Assembly (NCBI GenBank): GCA_963920765.1
Contig: OY987251.1
Span: 1,800,501 to 1,864,500 of the forward strand
From: Ulota crispa
Lineage: Eukaryota; Streptophyta; Bryopsida; Orthotrichales; Orthotrichaceae
Reading direction: 5' to 3'
Length of the DNA stretch: 64,000 nucleotides
In this document: positions 58,788-64,000 of the stretch, one piece after another
Layout: the number at the start of each line of letters is the position of its first letter
Position numbering within the stretch: position 1 is the first letter of the stretch
Translations under genes and position numbers: made by a program
Notes under the pieces: model-generated
What the model was told of the DNA's origin: nothing
The model's database searches: none
What the model saw: only the letters and a program-made list of their open reading frames with translations

Positions 58788-59444
58788 GTAGAGTATAGCA
58801 AGAAGATTGAGGCGATGTTAGTAGAAATGAGAATTCTTTGTCACGCGGATGCGCCAGTATTGGAAGCAAGAGGAGGATCTGGTCCAATGAAGGAAGTGAC
58901 ACCTGCCCGGAAGGACGCCTCATTCCTTTTGCCCAAGCTGACAACGCCAAAGGAGAAGGACAAATTGAAGACTCCGAAGTTTGTGCATCCTTCGACCAAG
59001 CTGGATTTTGGACCAACAGATGTGTCTACCCAACAATTGCTCAAAAATCATTCTTGGACATCAACGAAGGAGCAAGGTATAACGAAGGATCTAGGTACAG
59101 CAGAAGAGCCAAGCACAACAAAGGTTCCAAGTCCGATGAAGTGAAAGACAATTGAGGTTAATAGAAGGGCGTCAGCCTCATCGAGCAAGGAGAAGATTAA
59201 CCTCACTAGCAAGGAGGAGTTGTTTACTACCAAGCCAAATATTGAGAGCAGGTCTGGAACCTCTTAAGACAAATTGGAACCTTGGGATCAGAAAGCTTAT
59301 AATTTGGCAATTGGAGGAAAGCGGAAGTTGAAGACCAAAACTTCTCGGAAGGAGAAGAAGGTGAGTCAAACTTTTACTAAGAAGAAGAAAATTGGCAAGA
59401 CATTGAAGACCAAGGTAGTGCAGGCAGCCACAAAACCTAATAGA
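58788..59444 (+). pseudogene. Lys/Ser/Thr-rich TE protein tail, copy 1
   Basis: Open from just inside the CACTA right end: VEYSKKIEAMLVEMRILCHA, then KLTTPKEKDKLKTPKFVHPS and, after two in-frame stops (59,151 and 59,264), KRKLKTKTSRKEKK and KKKKIGKTLKTK to a stop at 59,443. The family is unknown. A related copy lies at 61,180-61,640 and both precede the same ~1.3-kb sequence, as expected for the end of a retroelement or other TE protein. The very basic tail suggests nucleic-acid binding. Confidence 0.45.
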
Positions 59445-60735
59445 TAGGTTAACCGCAGAGTAGCGGTAATGGGTGGATTAAATTAAAAAATTAGAATAAA
59501 TAGCTTATGTATTCAGAAAGTTGAATATTTGTCACTTTCTAGTTAGGATAAACTTGGATGTCCGGATCCGGTAGTTTTGGATCAAGGATCTCCTTTTTGT
59601 GGAGCTTTGCAATGGGTAGTTAGATCCATATTTTTTTGGATTAGGGAATGAAACATGTCATTCCTTGGTCGGTAGTTTCTCCTTTCAAGTACTTTTTGAG
59701 TTTTTGAAGGATTGACTACTAGGGGCAAAATTGAGATTGATGCCTCGGGCATTCTTACGTTTCTAATTTTTGTAATGCAAGCGCGCTCTACATTTCCACA
59801 TCTGCTCTTTGAAATTTGTTCTTTGTTAGTGATGATGGTATGCTGGTAATGCTAGAACCATTGCTTAGTGCGGGTAGTTGAGTATGTTTGTGTTTGGAAG
59901 GAGGAACAGCCCCTGGATTATATTTGATCCAATTTTTGGAGCGTTAGTGAGTTGGTTGGAAAATTGTGTGTATTGAAAGGTAGCGTTTGTTTTGGTTCAT
60001 TATTGGGAGACTTCTAATAGGAATAACCACCCTTAAACTAGGTTTGATCTGGATAGCAATCTCAATGTATGCTTGTTGACGAGTTGATGAGGTTCCATTA
60101 CAACCGGAAGTGGTGGTGAGCAGGTGGATAGGAGTCTTTCAGTTATCTAGTTACCAATCTTAGCCAAAAGAACTTGTTTTGGATAGATCTATCGTTGTAG
60201 TAAGTTGGGTGATAGGAGTTTCCTACGTGACTTGTTGGTCTGGATTAATTTCTGGATTGGTTGTGAGGAGAAACTTGCATCTCTTTGTCTTTGTTTGTTT
60301 TGTTGTTTTCTTTTAGTGATACTTCAGTCACTTAAATCTCTAGAAGGGTAGGATTCAACTCGCCATTCCTCAAATTCAATAGCGGACCCCTCTGATATAG
60401 AGGCTAAACTTCTATTCTAGTTACTTTAGATCATAACCGGATCTGGAAAAGGCACAGAGTTAGAACACTCCTTTTGGATTGGTGGATAGTTACAGTAGTT
60501 TAATTTTCGGAACAATAAGATTGGGGGTTCAATAGAATTTCAAGATAGAACTTCCAATTCTTAATCCGGTTTGTGTTTATTTGTGTGTGTGTTTGTTTGT
60601 AAGATAGACTAACTAATTCCGATTCCGGTCAATTTTTTAGGAATTACAAACCAAGTCTCTGTAGAACAATAAACAAGCCATCTAATTGGTGTTGTTGATT
60701 TAACATTCTAATTGGAAGATAAATGCTTTCTCATG
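59445..60735. repeat. Direct repeat block A (~1.3 kb; partner 61,640-62,850)
   Basis: Shares with block B, in the same order: ACTTGGATGTCCGGATCCGG, ATGAAACATGTCATTCC, GGATTGACTACTAGGGG, AATAACCACCCTTAAACT, GTGGTGAGCAGG, TCTCTAGAAGGGTAGGA, GGAACACTCC-like text and GGAATTACAAACCAAGTCTC. The ~2.15-kb offset and low-coding content suggest LTRs or duplicated TE 3' ends. TG..CA boundaries were not defined. Confidence 0.7.
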
Positions 60736-61017
60736 CTATGACAACATGATTGAATGAGAACTTTGTGGTCACTTATCTTGTATTGAATGTGGATTGACAC
60801 TTTGATAGTAAATCTAGATCTTGTAAGGCAATTACTGAGATCAAGACACTTTGCACATAATAATCTAATTCTGGTAATGGAAACATGATGGCACTCTTGG
60901 AAATTGGAAAAATTTAAATGCCCTTAAGAAAGAGTGGGTAGTTGGATTCAAAAAAAGAGAACATTTCTTCTTCCTTGATAAAGACAAAGCCTGCAGGGCG
61001 TAAAGGATGAGATATTG

Positions 61018-61175
61018 TTATGTCCTAAATGACTAACAACAAAGACTACTAAACAACTAAAAAATGATTAGATTGCGACCAAATGAGACCAGTCATGATA
61101 CAGTCATTCAGCAAATAATGACTCATTTCTTAGTCATTTGTAGCAGTCATATAGGACTCTGTTTTTTACGTGTGG
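61018..61175. mobile_element. CACTA-end-like fragment
   Basis: Several AGTCAT/ATGACT motifs (61,090-61,150) run up to TTTTTTACGTGTGG, a decayed form of a CACTA right end. It stands just before the second Lys-rich tail, as the 58,786 end stands before the first. Confidence 0.35.
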
Positions 61176-61179
61176 CACA

Positions 61180-61640
61180 ATTGCCCAGCCAAGTTGATTT
61201 TGGAATCGGAGGAGGGTCTAAGCTCAAATCTCACACCAAAAGTAAGTTTTGAACAACAACGGAGAACCATGGTGCCTCAAGTTTGGTGAAGCGGAAGACG
61301 ACCAAGAAACAAGCAAAGGATTCAACTTCACCTATCAAGATTGACCTCAATGATGACTTGTCTTCATCATCATCAGAGAATGAGGACATCTCAAGTGATT
61401 TGTAAGACGAATTGAGAGACTTGGATCCAGAAGCTTTGTCTCTTGCGCGTGGGAAGCTCAAGAAGCAAAGTCAGGCATCTCGCAAAGGCAAGTCAGCACA
61501 TATCACTCAAGCTTCAGCTGTAGGAGGCAATTGCCACGGAAGAGAGCGGCAAAATCTGTGGGGGCATCTTCAAAGCAGAGGAAGTAGACTTAGCTGCATC
61601 GTAGTTGTAAGGGTAGGAGTAATTAGGAAAAGTAAATAAA
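61180..61640 (+). pseudogene. Lys/Ser/Asp-rich TE protein tail, copy 2
   Basis: LPSQVDFGIGGG, then SLVKRKTTKKQAKD, IDLNDDLSSSSSENEDISSD, a stop, and DELRDLDPEALSLARGKLKK. Finally, after a frame change, LPRKRAAKSVGASSKQRK and stop. It aligns by order and wording with copy 1 (PSTKLDFG, DKLEPWDQKAYNLA, KRKLKTKTSRKEKK). Confidence 0.45.
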
Positions 61641-62850
61641 GTTCGTTTACTTAGGAAGTTAAGTGTTAGTTGCTTCTTGTTGAAATGAACTTGGACATCC
61701 GGATCCAGATCTTTTAAATCTGAGATCCACTTTTGGTGGAACTTTGTTGTGTAGAGGTACGTCCACATTTTTTTAGATTAGAGAATGAGACATGTCATTT
61801 CCTAGTTGGTAGTTTTCCTTTACGAAATTTTTAGAGTTCTTCAAGGATTAGCTATTAGGGGTAGAAGTAAAATAGGTGCCTCAGGTGTTTTCATACTTTT
61901 GATTTCTTTTAATTCAAGCAAAATTCCAAAATTCCATTGCAAATTGCTGAGCTAATCACTTGGTGTTATGTTGGTATGCCAGCAATTCTAGAACCATTGT
62001 TTAGTGCAGGTAGCTGCGCGTTGTTGTGTTGGGAAGAAAGACTAACCCCTGGATTTTATCTGATTCGGTTTCTAGAGCGTCATTGAGGTGGTTGAAAAAT
62101 TGTGTGTATTGGAGGGTAGCTTTTGTTTGGGTTCATGATTGCAAGACTTTTGTGAGGAATAACCACCCTCAAACTGGGATCAATGGAGATGCAACGCTGA
62201 TTGTACGCTAATTGACGGGTTGACAAGATTCCACTACAACTAGAAGTGGTGGTGAACAAAGAAACATGAGTCTTCTAGTTGTCCAGTTACTAATCTTAGC
62301 AAAGGGAATTAGGGTCGGATAGGTCTGTCGTTGTAGTCAATCGAGATGGTAGGGATTTCTTGTGTAACTTGCTAGTCTAGATTGATTTTTGGATCTGTTG
62401 TAAGGGAATACTTGCTTCTTGTTGTTTTTGTTTTCCTTGTTATTTTCTTTAAGTGGAATTTCAATCACTTTCATCTCTAGAAGGTTACTAAGGACTCAAA
62501 GCATCCTTCCTTAAATTCAGAATAGTGGACCCTTCTAAAATAGAGACTAAACTTCTGAAATTGGTTATTTTAATTACTAGATTTGCATCTGGATCTGAGA
62601 GAGGTATAGGGTTTTAGAACACTCCGTTTGGGTTGACGGATAGTCATAGTAGTTTATTTTGTTGGAAGATAAGATTGGAAGTTAAATATGACGTGAATAC
62701 AGAACTTTTGATTTTTCATTTTGTGTGTGTGAGTGTGAATTAAAACAGATATGGAATTCATGTTCTGGTCATTTTCTTAGGAACTACAAATTAAATCTCT
62801 GTGGAATGATACATGAGTCATCTACTTGGTGTTTTAGTCAATTTTAATGC
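61641..62850. repeat. Direct repeat block B (~1.2 kb; partner 59,445-60,735)
   Basis: Contains ACTTGGACATCCGGATCCAG, ATGAGACATGTCATTTCC, AGGATTAGCTATTAGGGG, AATAACCACCCTCAAACT and GGAACTACAAATTAAATCTC in the same order as block A. It ends within about 15 bp of the Ty3/gypsy fragment on the other strand. Confidence 0.7.
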
Positions 62851-62861
62851 TAACATGAGAA

Positions 62862-63800
62862 TTAGTGCTTACTTGTGTTATAACAAAGAGCCCTAGGCTT
62901 ATCTAGATAAAGTTGATGAAGCTTTTGTACCATTTTCAGGGCATTTGCAAGATTCTCGGCTGGATCCCAGGTTTGCTCGTTAATATTATAACCGCTCCAA
63001 TGCACAAAATACTTTAGTTTGCTCCACATTTGTGGTGAGTCTAACACTTTTTCCACTTTGTATTCTTCATGATTTTCAATTTTAACATTGGACGGTGGCA
63101 GTTGTATTCTTCCTGGAAAATGTGACTACCGATAAGATTCTAAAAGAGATATATGAAAAATTTGATGTACTTTCATAGAAGCTGGGAGCTCAAAACAATG
63201 TGCCACTAGGTTGATCTGCTTCAAAATGACAAATGGTCCCAATCTTTGGTAGTCAAACTTGTTACTTGGCCGCTTGATCTTAATATTTTGTCAAAGAAGC
63301 CATATCTTATCTTTGATTTGAAAATTAGATATTTAATTGTGAAATTTGTTCACAATTATCTTATAAGACTTTTAAGCGGATTGTAGTTGAAGCTTCAAAA
63401 CATCTTGAATCTGCAATAATTGCTTTGCAATGTTGTCAACTGCTGGGTTACTATTCGCTTGTGAACTTAACAGATTAAGCTTTGGATGATAAGCATAATT
63501 GGAATAAAATAGTGTTTATTAAGTTGAAGCATAAAGTTTATTGTTATGTGCAAATTCCGCTAATGACAAATATGTGGTTTAGTTGTCTTGCTGATAGGTT
63601 ATGCTACATCGTAAATATTGCTCAATGACTTGATTTACTCGTTTTATTTCATAGTTAGTTTGAGGATGGAAAGTCAAAGAGAGATTGATATCTACCTTCA
63701 ATATTTCAAATAAATATCTCCAAAACTTTTATATGAATTGGAGTTTTTAATCCTTAAATTTTTCAACCAATTTTAAAGTGTTTTGAACCTCAATTTTGTA
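62862..63800 (-). pseudogene. Ty3/gypsy chromovirus integrase C-terminus with chromodomain, decayed
   Basis: Reading from 63,800 downward: FWRYLFEILKVDINLSLTFH, PQTNYEIKRVNQVIEQYLRC, SITYQQDN, SLAEFAHNN, then RPSNKFDYQRLGPFVILKQI, VAHCFELPASMKVHQIFHIS and LLESYR. These are the family's FHPQTDGQTERVNR.LE..LR, AEFAYNN, KL.YR..GPF.I...I and HPVFHVSLLK blocks. The last 65 codons (62,862-63,056) hold EEYKVEKVLD, KYFVHWSGYN and TWDPAENL, an intact chromodomain. Integrase joins the cDNA to the genome; the chromodomain targets modified chromatin. Stops and frame changes make it a relic. The reverse transcriptase would lie beyond 64,000. Confidence 0.85.
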
Positions 63801-64000
63801 AGTTATGAAAGGGTGAAGCTTAAAAAATGATGAATTATTTTTAGACCAAAGTAACCATAAGATCTTATAGAAAGCTTAAGTCCTTATCATCTTTACAAAG
63901 TTTGGTATCAATTTGAGGGTTTGATTAGAAAATTATAACAAAAATGTAAAGGGTACTACAAGGAAACCAATGTTTTGGAGTAGTTGAAATTGTGCTTTGA

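Noticed and set aside
58788-59444. Linker histone or ribosomal protein from the Lys-rich tail
   Set aside because: No globular domain is present, there are several stops, and a diverged second copy sits in the same TE context.

Overview
The window reads as a nuclear segment of a green-plant (streptophyte) genome: AT-rich, almost entirely transposable elements, with one cellular gene. Two things narrow the organism. The TE proteins are of green-plant type: a CACTA TNP2 transposase with DUF4218- and DUF4216-like parts, a Helitron PIF1-like helicase, and a chromodomain Ty3/gypsy integrase. The one cellular gene looks like CFAP57 (WDR65), an axonemal protein, which implies flagellated cells. A charophyte alga such as Chara, or a bryophyte, lycophyte, fern, cycad or Ginkgo would fit. 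That is inference; the sequence names no species.

Layout. On the minus strand, four exons at 36,677-36,316, 31,281-31,115, 30,822-30,590 and 2,954-2,700 splice in frame into 339 codons of a WD-repeat plus coiled-coil protein. The last two are separated by a 27.6-kb intron. That intron holds MULE-type MITEs, a repeat domain with a conserved hairpin (3.8-14.6 kb), a putative LTR rich in heat-shock-element motifs (14.7-15.2 kb), a decayed Helitron helicase (20.0-22.0 kb), two back-to-back foldbacks with TA target duplications (26.6-28.4 kb), and a false assembly gap (26.0 kb). A family of inverted-repeat elements flanked by TTAA occurs from 5 to 40 kb.

From 40.9 to 44.3 kb lies a ~110-bp satellite split by a hAT-like element. 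From 45.3 to 47.8 kb there are long tandem repeats. From 48.0 to 58.8 kb is a large decayed CACTA element. Its first exon encodes a transposase-associated CPC..C domain and splices in frame into an exon encoding a recognisable SET domain, followed by the TNP2 transposase. This SET/CACTA arrangement is the most interesting feature of the window. The same element carries a nested 2.5-kb CACTA MITE, inside which sits a probable tRNA-derived SINE.

The right end (58.8-64.0 kb) has two related copies of a Lys/Ser-rich TE protein tail plus ~1.3 kb of 3' sequence, then a minus-strand Ty3/gypsy chromovirus integrase running off the edge.

No rRNA, tRNA, CRISPR or prokaryotic operon structure was seen. 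All element boundaries were read by eye from terminal repeats and target-site duplications.
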